Positions 31,346-43,288 are shown, numbered from the stretch's first letter. The stretch is DNA of 64,000 nt from Trichopria drosophilae (GCA_030407085.1 CM059582.1:55746001-55810000), one strand, 5' to 3'. Program-made: numbers and translations. The notes: generated from the sequence alone by a model not told the origin.

Positions 31346-32841
31346 CCCTTCCATCCCACTGTGGGTCCAGTGGACCCACGGCTCAGTCGCGCTTCGATTT
31401 GACTGCCTTAATGCTGGAATCGGGACTTGTGCCGCCATCTGTCGTTCATTCGACACCTATACTATAAACTCCAACGGAAATCATACCCGTTTAACACTCA
31501 GAACGCGTCTGGAAGTGGCCCGAAGTGCATCGGAAAATTCACTGCGTCCAGCGGACCCATAAAGGGGGCGGACGTAATTTTTGAAAAAAAAATAGTGAAT
31601 TTTTTTTCTTCGTTTTTTGGCGTCAGGAGGTACAAAAACGAGTAAGTATTAAGTGTAGAAATAAATAATTTTTTTATAAATTGTTTTTGTTCATATTTTC
31701 CATTGATTTATTTATTCGTCCGGCCATTCGTTGCTCATTTTCAGTGTCGCAATATAATTTACGTCAACGTTTTGTGCGCGAGCAAATACTCGAAAATGAC
31801 TCGGAGATTTTTGGCGACGAATCAAGTGAAAATGAAAACGACCATGTGTCTGAGGTATCAGAATCTGAGGAAGAAGGCAGCTTAGAAGAACTAACCGATA
31901 CCGAAAATGCGTCATTTTCCACGCGGTTGCTGGACTCCAAGGCTCGGGGAAGACCGAAATCGAAATTATTTGGCAAAAACAATTCTTTTTATGTGTAAGT
32001 CCCCCGAGCAACACATGACTACGTTTGGAAAAACGTATGTCAAGGGTATATCGATGTATCTGGTCAAGCCCCACCTTGCGAATAGATTAGCCACAACAAC
32101 GCTCCGGATGGATTTGCGGCTATCTATCAAGGTCATGTTAAATATCGGGGAAATTGAAAGGGATGAGCAACCCAGTCCACTTTTGCCAGTAAAAAAACGG
32201 TGTCAACTTTGCCCAACCCGGTCCGACCGGAAGACAAAAATTCGCTGTGTTCAATGCGCGCGTCCAATGTGCGATGAACACAGGTGCTACTTGTGCGTCG
32301 ATTGCGTATTGCAGCAAGAGTAGAGGTATTTTTTCACTAAACATTATTAAAAATTATGTAATAAACAATTAAAATTATAATTCATTTATAAATATGGCTA
32401 AAATTTAATTAGACCTCTGCCTTATTCGTCTATTTTCTATACGCACGTTTTTTGTAAATCTGCCAACTTCAATGTTCAAAATAAATACCTTTTTTGCGAT
32501 GGATGCTATTGCACAATTTTTTTCTTTAATCGGGCATATTTCAAGAGTATCCAGTTAAAATTTTGCCTAAAAAAATTGAAAAACAAAAAAGTTATGCTTT
32601 TTTAAGTGAAAAAAGTCATTTTTTCAACTTTTACACATTCTCTATTTTTTTAAACAATGTTAATTTTTTTTTTAAATTTTTTTATGCCTTACATATACTT
32701 TCTGATACATCTGAGAATGTCCATAAATTTTTTTAAATCGATATAATTAAATGAGTAGCGAGAATCCACGTTTTTATCGCATGGGTCTACCGGACCCAGT
32801 GTGGGACGGATGATTGAAATAGGAAGTGTGGGATGGAAGGG
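31346..32841 (+). mobile_element. piggyBac-like element with internal deletion
   Basis: The 1496-bp element is flanked by TTAA at 31342-31345 and 32842-32845. It has perfect 14-bp inverted ends, CCCTTCCATCCCAC and GTGGGATGGAAGGG. Next to each end lies a near-palindrome (TGGGTCCAGTGGACCCA at left, TGGGTCTACCGGACCCA at right). Inside are only the acidic N-terminus and the Cys-rich C-terminus of a piggyBac transposase. The DDE core is missing, so this is a non-autonomous derivative that could in principle be moved by a related transposase. Confidence 0.93.
31741..32323 (+). pseudogene. piggyBac-like transposase, N- and C-terminal remnants
   Basis: The frame to 31998 has FVREQILENDSEIF, DESSENENDHVSEVSESEEE and GRPKSKLFGKNN, the acidic and linker part of piggyBac proteins. 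After a stop (with a GTAAGT word at 31995-32000) another frame from about 32030 gives MYLVKPHLANRL and the zinc-binding tail (RCQLCPTRSDRKTKIRCVQC, then MCDEHRCYLCVDC). The catalytic core of about 400 residues between them is deleted. The tail normally binds the element ends. Confidence 0.88.
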
Positions 32842-32845
32842 TTAA

Positions 32846-34670
32846 ATATCGATACCAAAATACCATTTTGGCCTCCTTAAATCTTTGTAATTATAAACAA
32901 TACATCCCGTCCTGCTCCGTTGGCAACGTAGATCAACACATTGTTTAATTTCTATCTCTCTCTCTCTTACATAAATACATCGCATCATTACAAGATATTA
33001 CTGTCGACCGAGGATCATTTACGCAGGCCAATGTCAACATTGGATGTTTACATTTGCATCTCTGATTTAGTTCAAAAACTTATTTCTGTAATTGTATATA
33101 AAATATCGGTATATCTTTGGCGCAACGTTTAACCATACTATACTTTAAAAATTTCAATAAACTATTGAATTCTAATTAAAACGAATACCCAATAAACATT
33201 GAAACAAATTAATGCCAAAAATGTTGTGTTTAAATCACTAATTTTCGGTAATATTTACTTTTAGTTTTAATATAAGACAACTTAAAATTACTTTAAAAGA
33301 TTTTAAATATCATTATTCTATTATTTTTATTTTTAAACCAGTTCGATTTCCAAGGCCGTTGTTTACTTTCGGTTTCCGTGTATTGTCGCCGCGATCTCCC
33401 TTTTCTCTCTGGCCGCGGTAAACAATGTTTGAACTTTTCGACGAACTTTTATCTTTGTTTACCGGTGTTCGATTTTGAAAAATTTTACTGACTTTCGTTT
33501 GCAATTATTTGCACCGGTAATTATTTCAACTTTTATGATTTCCAGGACTGATACAAAATAACTTCGGACGATCACAATTTTAATAAGTTAACATCAAAAT
33601 AATACAGAACAATTTATACTTTCAATTATTTGTTTTAAAATCTTCCTCCAAAAATTCTCGTCTCTTTCGCAGTTTCTTTTTATTAATTTCTCTTGTTTAC
33701 TAAATTTAACTTTTATGAATTTTTACCGGTTATTTTTTTACCTACAAATTGTACTAATTAAATCACTATATGCTACTATGTATCACGCACTATTCTAATA
33801 TCCGTCATAAATATAAAATTTAACGCTAATAATAAATTAAAACATGAAACGTTAAAAGGTACCAACATTAGTAATATTCAAAACTCTGCTACCGGTATTC
33901 TTATATTTTTCAACAATTATAGCTTTTTATAGCGTTTTCTGTAATGAACTATGGAAAAAAATACAATATCAATGATTTACTATATATTTTAGTTCGGGCA
34001 CCATTTATAACGGAATTATTGTATAAAACATGACCGTTACCTTCGGGAATTTTCTACATCCGATAACTAAAAGTAAATTGAATGTTTAATGAAAGAGCGA
34101 ATAACAAAATGATACTTCGAGTAACATTATTCCACATAAATAGTAAGAATACAGGAAAGGTAAAATAAATAATACAAAGTAATTCTTAATTAGAAGTTTA
34201 GATATAAATTATTCAATATAATAAAGGAACCAATTTTGGGATCAAATTAATACTTGAAGGACTTACAGCTTTGTTGACTATCGTACTAAAATCCGTCCTT
34301 ATAAAATGTATTCGATTATCGCTAACCTCATGTTTTGGCACCAAAACACCGGAATTTGATTTCCAATTACTTTGACTAAGTAGCCTAATAGTAAGGTAGT
34401 CTAAGGTAGTCTAATAGTAAGAATTTAATAAGAGGAATCGGTATTCTCTCCAATCAATCAATTAAATAATTTATTGGAGGATATTATTTCGCGTAACGAA
34501 CGATAAATCGTAACGGTACGAATCGGTAGGAATTTACGTTACAGAAAATTGAAATTTAATTTACCTGACCTGCTATCGTGATCGTTGAACGAAGACTGAT
34601 CAGACTGATCAGTACAGATTATATATTCGGTATCTACGCGCTCTGCTTTACCGACCGAATACCGACACTA
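32846..34670. other. AT-rich spacer, no gene recognised
   Basis: Contains a CT run near 32955-32970. The word TTACCGGT recurs (33459, 33513, 33722 and nearby). A direct pair GACTGATCA at 34598-34614 is also seen. No frame has recognisable content. Confidence 0.4.
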
Positions 34671-34673
34671 TTA

Positions 34674-36680
34674 ACCCGTTGCCTACACACTTCCGAATAA
34701 TAACGTAAACTACACAAGGGGTGTACTCAACCCCAGTCCGAAATTTGGCGATTATTCCGCTTCTACTTGAGATATCGACTTGAAATTTTATCTAGGGGTA
34801 GTTGAAGGTCTGTTTTAAGCGATCCAATGCGCATTTATATTTATTTAATTTTTTATGTAGTGAAAACATTCTGTGAAAACATTTTTCGCAAAATTTGTCA
34901 TTTTTCATAAAGAAAATTCATAAAAAATTGAATTTTAAAGCTAAAGGAAAAAAGGACCCGGCAATCTACTCTTGAAAGACTACACTTTATGATGAAAAAG
35001 AGTATTGCTACGTATTATCCAAAAAGTATATTTATTCTGGACATTGAAATTCGGCAAAATCCCTAAAATGTGATAAGGAAAGTGGAAACATGTCATATGT
35101 AGTAAAAAGCGTCTAAAAAATTTGTTAATGCCACAAATCATTTATTTAAGTAATGAGTGAACATAATTTGAAGTTTTTAGCAAAAAAAAAATGGCACTAC
35201 TCGGTAACGCGGCAGTCGGTGCAAGCGTAAATGCGATGCTCGTCGCACATTGGCCTTTCGCAATACGGGCATCGTAGCTTCGTCTTCCTATCTTTTTCCC
35301 CTTTGCAAAGCGCGCATCTTCTTTGTGTAGGAAACATGATTCATTCACTGGACTGAGCTTCAATTTGCGTTATGGATTTTCCCAACATAATCCCGATGTT
35401 GAAGCACAAATTTGCGCGAAGATGAACGTTCGTGTAACGCTTTTGCATCAGTGGTTTGACGAGATAAAAGGAAATTTTATCAAGACAATCTTTAGCAGTG
35501 AAATTTTATTTTTTCCCCGCTTTGACATAGCGACATTTAAGTAGAATTCGCGCGTTAATCGCCCGCGCCGCCTGGTCCAAAATTCCAAGAAAGACGCGCA
35601 TTGGCCAACGTTTCGTCTTCCTGCTGACTGTGTTGGAATGGCACAGCTAGTCGAAACAATCCGTTCCTCCTTTTGTTGCATTATAATGCAGCACGATACT
35701 TGACTTTTCGTTTTCGACTGTATTGGAAGTTATGTAATTGGATACGACCAGCACTATTTTATTTTTTTTCGGAGAATATGTAACTAGCGTCATGCCATCT
35801 GAATGAAAAAACGCTGAGTTTGGAGGAGTCTTGGACGACACTTTCATTTCTGATGCAATCTCACGCTTGTTTTTTCTTATAGTGCCGGTAATTTTCATTT
35901 TGTATGGGTCTTCATTCGCTGAATTAAGGGGAATGGATGTAAACCAGTTATTACAAGTTATAAGGAGATTCGTACCATGTATCGGTTCAGTTACTTTGCG
36001 GAAGTAGTATTCCGATAACTGTTCATCAGGCAGCTTGTCCGACAATGGTATTTTCCCGAGATACGGATAAGAATTAATGAGATATGACGTATTAGGATCA
36101 TTCAGTGCAAACAATTTCAGACCGTATTTGTCTGGCTTGGACTTATATACATCCTGAACTTACAACGACCGCGAAATCCCAGGAGTATCTCGGCGACGGT
36201 GCAGGAAAGTCCTGACTCATAACAATTTGAACAATTGGAGTTAAAAATTTCCCAGAACTAGCGAATTGGCAAGAATGTGTCATCTTTGTTCCTGGTCTGT
36301 TTGTCGTCGAATCGTAAACACGATGATAATAACGTGAATCTAAGTCTTGGCATCACACACGGATAAAAGACCAATCCACTTTGAACATGCCATAGATCCT
36401 CACAATCAACATTATGTGATTTCCAACCACCAGAATAATACAAAATTTCTATGAAAGCTCTAATTTCTTCTTCATCAGTCTGGCGATGGTACGACTGCAA
36501 CACGACGTTTCGTTGTTCCAATTCCTTACAATGATTCGCAATTTTAGTGTTTGTATGCTTCACGATTATTTCTATTAGATCCTCCGTGAAAAGAGCTTCC
36601 CAAAATTCTTCAATATTCTCCAAGTTCTCAGCAGGACCAGATGGTCGTGGAACGAATGTTGAGTCGAGACTTTGACGATC
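34674..36680 (-). pseudogene. piggyBac-like transposase, catalytically changed and broken
   Basis: Minus-strand order: SIEEFW-like start (ENIEEFWEALFTEDLIEIIV), EEIRAFIEILYYSGGWKS, MPRLRFTLLSSCLRFDD, LGFRGRCKFRMYI, NNWFTSIPLNS, ITGTIRKNKREI, KGGTDCFD and the Cys-rich tail (CALCKGEKDRKTKLRCPYC, then MCDEHRIYACTDC) ending near 35195. Of the three catalytic Asp, the first is Ala (CTVAEILLGF) and the second Asn (CNNWF); the third remains. Stops include one after KGGTDCFD and one near 36200. TTTTTCCCCAACAG before the coding start resembles a splice acceptor. TTAACCCGTTGCC at 34671 is a likely element end; no partner end is seen. Confidence 0.85.
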
Positions 36681-36724
36681 TGTTGGGGAAAAATTTAAAT
36701 TTATTTATTTTTATTTTATAGTTA

Positions 36725-36857
36725 GATTTATTTATTCATATACTTGTACGTATTATATTTATTTATTCATATATTTATACATATTACATTTATTTATTCA
36801 TATATTTGTACATATTCTATTCATTTATTCATATATTTCTACGTAGTATATTTATTC
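36725..36857 (+). repeat. 31-bp tandem repeat, four copies
   Basis: TTTATTTATTCATATA-type units start every 31 bases (ATTCATAT at 36734, 36765, 36796 and 36827). They are AT-rich and diverged by single bases. Next to them, 36862-36915 repeats GAGACTGCGACT-like 6-bp words. Both arrays lie upstream of the piggyBac-like coding region. Confidence 0.88.
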
Positions 36858-36915
36858 TGAGAATGAGACTGAGACTGCGACTGAGACTAAGACTGCGACT
36901 GAGACCGAGACTAGT

Positions 36916-37924
36916 ACTGGTAGTTTAACAGATTGGCTTTTTGGTCTGGAAGGTACTTTATTTATACTGAGTATCGCCCGTGGTGCTATGTTCCGGTTTG
37001 AAGCGTTGCGTCCTGTCAAAAAGAGGCTATATTTTTATATCGAAACTTCATGTGATTGCGAGATTTGCAACTTCCGTCAGGATTAAGCAGAATCCGTTTG
37101 TGCGCGAGACAATTATGTTAATTTTGAGATTTTACAAAAATGAACGATAGTTGTATCTTGTATAGAACTGGAGGTATTTAATTGTTAATATTTAAAAAAT
37201 TAATTTTGTATGATCTAATAGATCTTATGCAATTTTTGCATATTATTGTCGTTGTTTTATTTAAAATAATAGTTAATTTGTATTTTTAATAAAATATTTT
37301 GCATTAATTATTTTAATACAAAGTGTTGTTGATTTTTGTACATTTACAATTTAACAGTGTCATTATTAAAATTTTGTAAGAGTGATTTACACATAGACAT
37401 GAATAAACAATGAGATATTCACAAAACAATTGTTTTCTTTATAAAGTTTGTATTATTATAATATTTGAAACATGATTATCGAATTGGTAAATTTAAAGGA
37501 GGTTCCATCTTATAATAGAGAGATATATAAATTAAATGTTCCTTGTTTGTTCATGAGATATCGTTTACCATGTTTTATATGCTAATGTTTATTTATTCGC
37601 CTGTTCGGTGCTAGTTTGGAAGTTGAACTTATGACATTTTGTGGCTGAATCTATTGTACCTAATCAAAGGAAACAACGGAATTAGTTAGTAATTAATTAA
37701 TTATTATAAATAAACGTTTTATTTTATTTTTATAAATCTGATTTCTGCAAAACCTGCACTTTATTTTGTAATAGAATTTGTATCTAAGTATGGAGTCTAA
37801 TCCGACCAACGTTATTATTCTATTGTTCGTCAGTTTTAATTTATAATTTTTATATTTTTTGAAAAACTAGTTTAAAAAGTTAGAATTCTAGACGAACTTT
37901 TTAAACTACTGGACAGCACCTTGC
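36916..37924. other. AT-rich spacer, no gene recognised
   Basis: No conserved frame or repeat is visible. The sequence between 37120 and 37860 is very AT-rich. Confidence 0.4.
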
Positions 37925-38394
37925 GATCCCGAGAAGTCGGGATGGGCTAGTACTTCGCTCTTCATGCTTTACAAGAAAGGACCGCGTCAAGAACCATCTA
38001 ATTACAGATCGATAGCAGTCTCCAATGCTTTGGCGAACATTTTTTCACAATTGCTCCACAAACGCCTTTCGAATCGGACCACGCGGAGCAACTTGCTTTC
38101 GAAGGAGCAGGCGGGGTTTCGGCCAGGCAGGAGAATGAAGGATAATATTTTCTCCCTTCTTGCCACGATTAAGATTTCTTTTCGTCAGCCTAAATCAAAA
38201 TTATACTGCCTAATTGTTGACTTCAAGCAGGCGTTTGACTCAGTACTTCACCTGTTACTCTGGAGTGCGAAATTTATAGGGGTTCTAAGCACATTATATA
38301 GATCTGCCTATGTAATTCTTCCAAATGTTATTGCTTCTTACTCTGAATTTTCAACCTTCTCCTTTTATATGTTTCTGACATATCGTCATTTTTC

Positions 38395-38395
<1 letters not shown>
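37925..38395 (+). pseudogene. Non-LTR RT, N-terminal half (clade not assigned)
   Basis: The frame gives WASTSLFMLYKKGPRQEPSN, YRSIAVSNALANIFSQLLHK, LLSKEQAGFRPGRRMKDNIF, KLYCLIVDFKQAFDSV and ISTLYR-like sequence. These are RT motifs 0 to 3 of a LINE RT. It then runs into (GA)n at 38396. The rest, from the catalytic motif on, appears at 43289. The middle of the palm is missing, so a deletion accompanied or preceded the insertion that separates the halves. Confidence 0.85.

Positions 38396-38428
<33 letters not shown>
38396..38428 (+). repeat. (GA)n at the left edge of the CR1-like element
   Basis: A GA-rich run of 33 bases, mirrored by a similar run at 43256-43288 on the other side. It probably represents the target microsatellite duplicated on insertion. 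Confidence 0.85.
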
Positions 38429-38429
<1 letters not shown>

Positions 38430-38751
38430 TTGATTGATTGATTGTCTTTATTATGGCTTGAGGTATTACCTCTTAGGCCAACCAATATAGAGCATACATA
38501 CACATAACTAAAACTAAAACTAAGCTTAATATAACAAGGCATACTGACAGATGCATATAAAAGCGCAATACTAGTTTTATAACAAAGTAGGTATAAAATA
38601 GATAGATAATAATAATAGTCGAGTGATTACAACGTAGGGTAGGGTACACGCATACCAGAAGTAAAAGTGGACTAAAATACTAATGTTAAATACTAAAAAT
38701 ACTCATACTAATACTAATAATGCTAATACTAAAATATAAAATACGAAATAA

Positions 38752-40480
38752 TTACACTGAAGTCCGACTTAATAGGAATTTTTTTAGTTTTACTTTAAAC
38801 GAATACACATTTTCACTTGCGCGAATTTCGACTGGAAGTTCATTCCATAACCGGGTAGAAGTGACAATAAAAGAGTTGGAATAGGATTCTAGCCGATGTG
38901 TCGGTACTCGAAGTTCTTGCATAGAGCCTGGTCGAAGAGCCCTGGATGTAGATTCTTCACGCCACAGATAACGTTCATAAAGATAGTGGGGTAATGTGCT
39001 CATCGCGCCGTAGATCGAAGATGAAACGAATGCCCGCATTAAACATTCGTTCCACCCTGATTTTTTGAGTTACATTGATATCGTTGTAAACTGCGCAGTA
39101 CTAATCAAAATAGGGTAAAATCAACGAGGAAACAAGGGTTTGCCTAACATCAGTTGGTAGTTGAGCATGGTTATTACGTAGTTGACGTAGAGTGGAGAAG
39201 ACTTTATTAAACATTTGTATAAGATGGTACTTCCACGAGAGCGTTCCATCAAACACGAGACCCAAGTTCCTCACCGATTTAACCCACGGTATGACCAAAT
39301 TATTAATAACAATCGGTGTGATCGAATCAGTATTAAAGGTGTTCAGATAAAAAGCACTGCCGACAATTAATGCCTTAGTTTTTCCAAAGTTAAGGACGAG
39401 GTCATTGCTATTCGCCCATTGACAGAAGCGAGTGATATCGCATGTTACCTTTGCAATGGCGATGTCAAGTTCTGAAACACGATATTTAAGAAAAATTTGA
39501 GTGTCGTCAGCGAAAATCATATGATCACTATGATGGAGAACCCCAGGTAGATCGTTAATAAAAACTGAAAACAACAAAGGTCCTAACACAGAACCTTGGG
39601 GCACTCCAGCACCCACTGGAAGCCACGACGATCTAGTGCCATCCACCCCTGTGACAGCCTGAGATCGACACGAGAGGAAGGATGCAAACCACCGAATAGC
39701 GGTATCCGATAAATTAGCCATTTTTAGTTTCTGCAGCAAAAGCCTATGACTAATAGTATTGAACGCACGGCTAAAGTCAAAGAGGATAACAATAGTTATC
39801 ATGCGATTGTCTATTGCTTGCCTGCAATATTCAGATACATATAATAGTGCTGTTTGCGTGCTGTAGTCTTTACGGAAACCCGATTGGTGAGAATAAAACC
39901 AATTACTGTTATTCAGGAACTCAAGTAGCTGATTGAAAACAATACGTTCTAGTATTTTAGAGAGAGCAGGAACAATAGCGATAAGTCGGTAATAAGCAGG
40001 AGAAACAGGGTTAGTAATTTTGCTAATGGGTATCATCAATGATTTTTTCCAGTCAGCAGGAAAGATGGATAAATTAAGCGATTCATTGAAGAGATGAACT
40101 ATGTGAGGGGCAATGACAGGGAATGATTTGATGTAAAAACTAATAGGTATCGAATCAGAGCCTCCGACTTTGCTTCCGACAAACGAGCAGCTACGTCCTC
40201 GATGGTGACATTAGCGAAGAAAAATCTACTATAGTTAAAATCTCCGTGATAAAAGTCTTCATCGAAATTTAGGTCGAAAAGATCAGTGTAAGGAGAAACA
40301 GAAGCCGTGTGAAAGGAATTGAGTTTATCCAAAGTGCAACACAACGGTTTAACAGCTTTATTGGAAGCCACCAGATCAAGGTTGCGCAACTCCCTCCACA
40401 TGGTCTTAGCATCCCGAATATTAGTAAGTTTGTTTCGATAGTAGTTTGCTCTCGCTAATACCCATGCCTGCTTATTAGCC
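38752..40480 (-). pseudogene. CR1-like ORF2, reverse transcriptase part
   Basis: After an in-frame stop near 40480 the linker (KQAWVLARANYYRNKLTN) continues. A frameshift near 40099 follows, and then RT at 39101-40039 with motifs IVPALSKILERIVFNQLLEF, HQSGFRKDYSTQTALLYVSE, VILFDFSRAFNTISHRLLLQ, GAGVPQGSVLGPLLFSVFIN and the catalytic MIFADDTQIFL. The tail at 38752-39039 has TSTRLWNELPVEIRA and FKVKLKKFL, the conserved C-terminus of the group. The catalytic Asp pair is intact. Lesions are few, which implies a relatively recent copy. Confidence 0.9.
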
Positions 40481-41595
40481 TAATTAGCTGAAATGAGTCT
40501 AATTCTTAGGGAGAGGTCCCTGGTCCTGCGATAAGCACATAAAAGGCTATTTCTCTCGTATTTAAGTCCAAGTAGCTGAGGTGAAATCCAAGGGGAAGGC
40601 TTGTGAGTCGGTATAAAGGTGTGCTTAGGGGCGTGCTTATCAAAAGTTTGCAATAGACGATGACTAAGCGTATTGGTGAGTAAGTTCACGTTATTCAGTG
40701 GAGAAACAGAATTAAAAATATTCCAATCATAGCTACTCAGATCCCTATGCAAACTCGATACATCGAACGAGCGATAGTCTCTACATGTGATTTGTGTCGG
40801 CTTTGCTTTCGGTGTTCCAATCTTACATTCGATATCTATCAGATCATGGCCACAGATAAAAGGTAAATTGGCTTGGCTATGTCCTAGGACATTTGTAAGG
40901 CTATCGACAAGGCAGTAGTCAATCCATGTATCAGTTCGGTTCGTATGATTAGTAGGATGATATGGCACGATTAGAAGAGCATTGGCTACGGCAAACTGCT
41001 GCAAATATGTAGATTCAAAATTAGCACGATTTAAGTCAACATTGAAATCACCCATAATAATGATTCGATCATAATTACAGCTATGTTTTTGCAGTACAGA
41101 TTCAAGTAGTTCGAGAAGAGCTTTCTTCGGTGGTCGATAGATAACCGCAAGTAGCACTCTGAGGTTCGTAGTAGCGCTGTGACCGACTTCAACAAGCATA
41201 AACTCGAGGGGGTTAATGGAAGAGCATTCAGATTTTTCTAAGATTTTGTAATTTAGAGCGGTGTGAATATACATAGCAACACCTTCACCGAGCTTATACT
41301 TGCGGTCATTGCGAATCAAGTGATAGTTAAGCAAAGAAAAATAGGAGTCAACAGTTTTAGTATTAAACCAGGTTTCAGAAAGAATAATAATATGATAAAA
41401 ATTTTCGGTGAAATAAGATTTAAAAAAAGAAAATTTATTAGCAGAGCCGAGAGATTGAACACTAATATGACATACTTTTGAATTAATATAGTTAGCGTTT
41501 ACTGGAATTATTGAATTAATTAAAACCTGGTTGCTTCCGGAAGTCGATGCAGCCGTTTCACTATTTTCGCGAACACTAAGAGTGCCACATGCCAA
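40481..41595 (-). pseudogene. CR1-like ORF2, endonuclease part
   Basis: Starts at ATG 41595, three bases after ORF1 stops, so reinitiation or coupled translation is likely. Endonuclease blocks seen are IIILSETWFNT, LIRNDRKYKLGEGVAMYIH, VIYRPPKKALLELL, IIMGDFNVDLNR, TNRTDTWIDYCLVDS and ICGHDLIDI. The last is usually a Ser-Asp-His block; here Asp follows His. The frame stays open for 371 codons before the TAG near 40480. The enzyme nicks target DNA. Confidence 0.9.
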
Positions 41596-41598
41596 ACG

Positions 41599-42579
41599 TC
41601 AATCGCTAATTCTTCGAAGATCTTCCTCGCAAGTAATGTCGATCGCGTTAGCGCCGCTAGTTGGTCGAAAGCGTACAATGCCGTGATAGGTGTAAACATA
41701 CTTATGCGGATGGTGCTTCACTAACGCACGTGCTTTTCTGAGTAAGTTAAGCGTCGCAGATGGTAAGTGCTCATTGATAAAAACGCGGTTTTTCGCATAA
41801 GAGTTATCAATGTCGGTGGTAAATAGCATCTTCTTAGCTCTCATACCTTTGATGAAGGCAAATTGTAGGTCGGGATTGGAGAGTTTTACCAGTATTGCTG
41901 GGTGCCTATGGAATGTTGACGAAGACGCAAGCATGGAAGCAGATGAGTCGGTGCCATTTGTGCGTTGTAGCCGATAAGCAGAAAGAATGTCTTCTATGTG
42001 AAGCGTCACATTCAATACAACGGCAATTTTAAGTGAAATTTGTCGCAAATCTTCCATGCCTTTCGGAGGATTCCCTGTGATTATTAAATCGCAGTTCCGA
42101 ATGTCATAGCCCATAGTCGCTCGATCTGCCTTTAAGGACTGTACATCAGTTTGGAGTGATTTTACACTAACTTCTATGTCTTCTACTCGCTCCTCCAGCT
42201 TCAATATTCGATCCATCTTTCCATTTATTTCTTCAAAGCGCGCATTCTGTTGCGCGTTAAATTGTTCTTGTCTATCAAGATATAGTTTTAGCGCAGAAGG
42301 TATGGCACACGTATCGGACGTATCCGATTCTACAGAAGTAGCGCTATTGGAACGGAGAAGACGAGGCGGAGCGAGCAGAGTTGAGTTCAGCTTCCTTTTT
42401 TTGCTCTTAGCGGTAGGTGTATTAACGCAGCAAACAAATGCACCCGATGCAGTCGTGGCCGCATTTTCAGGTTTGCAATCTTCATGAAATGCAAGTGCGC
42501 AAAAAACACATTTTATTTTGTCGTCGCCAACGAGTTCGGCATTGCATTTATTGCAATTTTCCATTTGAGAAGCGTGCAC
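41599..42579 (-). CDS. CR1-like ORF1 protein, intact
   Basis: 326 codons, ATG at 42579. Residues 8-55 form a PHD-like zinc finger (CNKCNAELVGDDKIKCVFC, FHEDC, CC). A basic linker with KSKKRKLN follows. A coiled coil lies around residues 115-160 (MDRILKLEERVEDIEVSVKS, then LQTDVQSLKAD). The C-terminal part is RRM-like (YDIRNCDLIITGNP, IEDILSAYRL, VFINEHLPSATLNLLRKARA). ORF1 proteins bind retrotransposon RNA. The frame is undamaged, unlike ORF2. The homologous fragment at 1-345 belongs to another element of the same group. Confidence 0.9.
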   Translation of the reverse strand: MHASQMENCNKCNAELVGDDKIKCVFCALAFHEDCKPENAATTASGAFVCCVNTPTAKSKKRKLNSTLLAPPRLLRSNSATSVESDTSDTCAIPSALKLYLDRQEQFNAQQNARFEEINGKMDRILKLEERVEDIEVSVKSLQTDVQSLKADRATMGYDIRNCDLIITGNPPKGMEDLRQISLKIAVVLNVTLHIEDILSAYRLQRTNGTDSSASMLASSSTFHRHPAILVKLSNPDLQFAFIKGMRAKKMLFTTDIDNSYAKNRVFINEHLPSATLNLLRKARALVKHHPHKYVYTYHGIVRFRPTSGANAIDITCEEDLRRISD

Positions 42580-43255
42580 GAGATAATAAGAGCCCGAAAT
42601 ATAGCCGTACGTGCGTTAAAGAGAGAAGGCTACAAGCGTGTGGTAAACCTGCTTGGAAGGGGCGCGTGAACCGTACGCGTCTCGTGCACCACGCAGCACG
42701 TAAAGAGAGGGGCCGCAGTTATAGTCCAGAAATAACGCAGATGATCACAATACCAGTGGTTGAACTAATCAATCACGACAACGCATGCGTCATTACAAGG
42801 CAAATGTCAGGCAGAAAACCATTTAGATAATGAAGATTAATTTAACAATTATAGGCATTCACAGGTCTCGCATCTCCACATTTCACCAACCTGCCAGCGG
42901 AAAGAAAGCGAAGTCAAAGGTGACAAACACTCGGTGATCGGTGTCATGCGACAAAGTGTCGAAGTCACTGACAGCTAGTGGGCAGCGCCACTTTGCGTAG
43001 TGTGACGTAGGCGATGACGTTTCGGGCGTGCGCAGATGTCTCGGTGGAAAAGCAGCAACGGTTAATTCCGGAATTACTTTTTTAACTTTTCTCGCCTGAA
43101 GTAGACTCGGAGATAAATATCCCAATTAGTGATCGTGATCCGAGTCTGCTCAGGAACGTCTGTGCAAAATTTTAACTCCCACAAAAAGGGGCTTAGAGTG
43201 CAATTTAGAGAAATTTAGCGGAGCTCGACAAAACGTGACTGCGTGTACTTACCGC
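42580..43255 (-). other. 5' leader of the CR1-like element
   Basis: Lies upstream of ORF1 up to the GA repeat. Open frames on both strands occur, but none has recognised motifs. It probably holds the internal promoter expected for a full-length LINE. Confidence 0.5.
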
Positions 43256-43288
43256 TAGAGAGAGAGTGAGAGAGAGAGAGAGAGAGAG
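43256..43288 (+). repeat. (GA)n at the right edge of the CR1-like element
   Basis: A GA-rich run of 33 bases with one T, matching the run at 38396-38428. Confidence 0.85.

Larger units (their letters stand above)
38429..43255 (-). mobile_element. CR1/Jockey-group non-LTR retrotransposon, nearly full length
   Basis: 4.83 kb on the minus strand, with a 5' leader (42580-43255), ORF1, a 3-base gap, ORF2, a 3' region and an (ATTG)n tail (38429-38444). Both edges abut GA microsatellites. ORF1 is intact; ORF2 has a stop at about 40480 and frame changes near 40099 and 39070. The PHD-like ORF1 and the RT motifs fit the CR1/Crack/Daphne part of the Jockey superfamily. It is among the best preserved elements of the window. 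Confidence 0.9.

Noticed and set aside
31681..31998. Acidic ORF considered as a host regulatory protein
   Set aside because: It lies between TTAA-flanked inverted ends and precedes a piggyBac Cys-rich tail, so it is the transposase N-terminus.
36725..36857. 31-bp repeats considered as CRISPR-like
   Set aside because: The repeats are head to tail without spacers and almost pure AT; they are a minisatellite.
42438..42830. Plus-strand frame of 130 codons
   Set aside because: Antisense to the CR1-like ORF1 and its leader.
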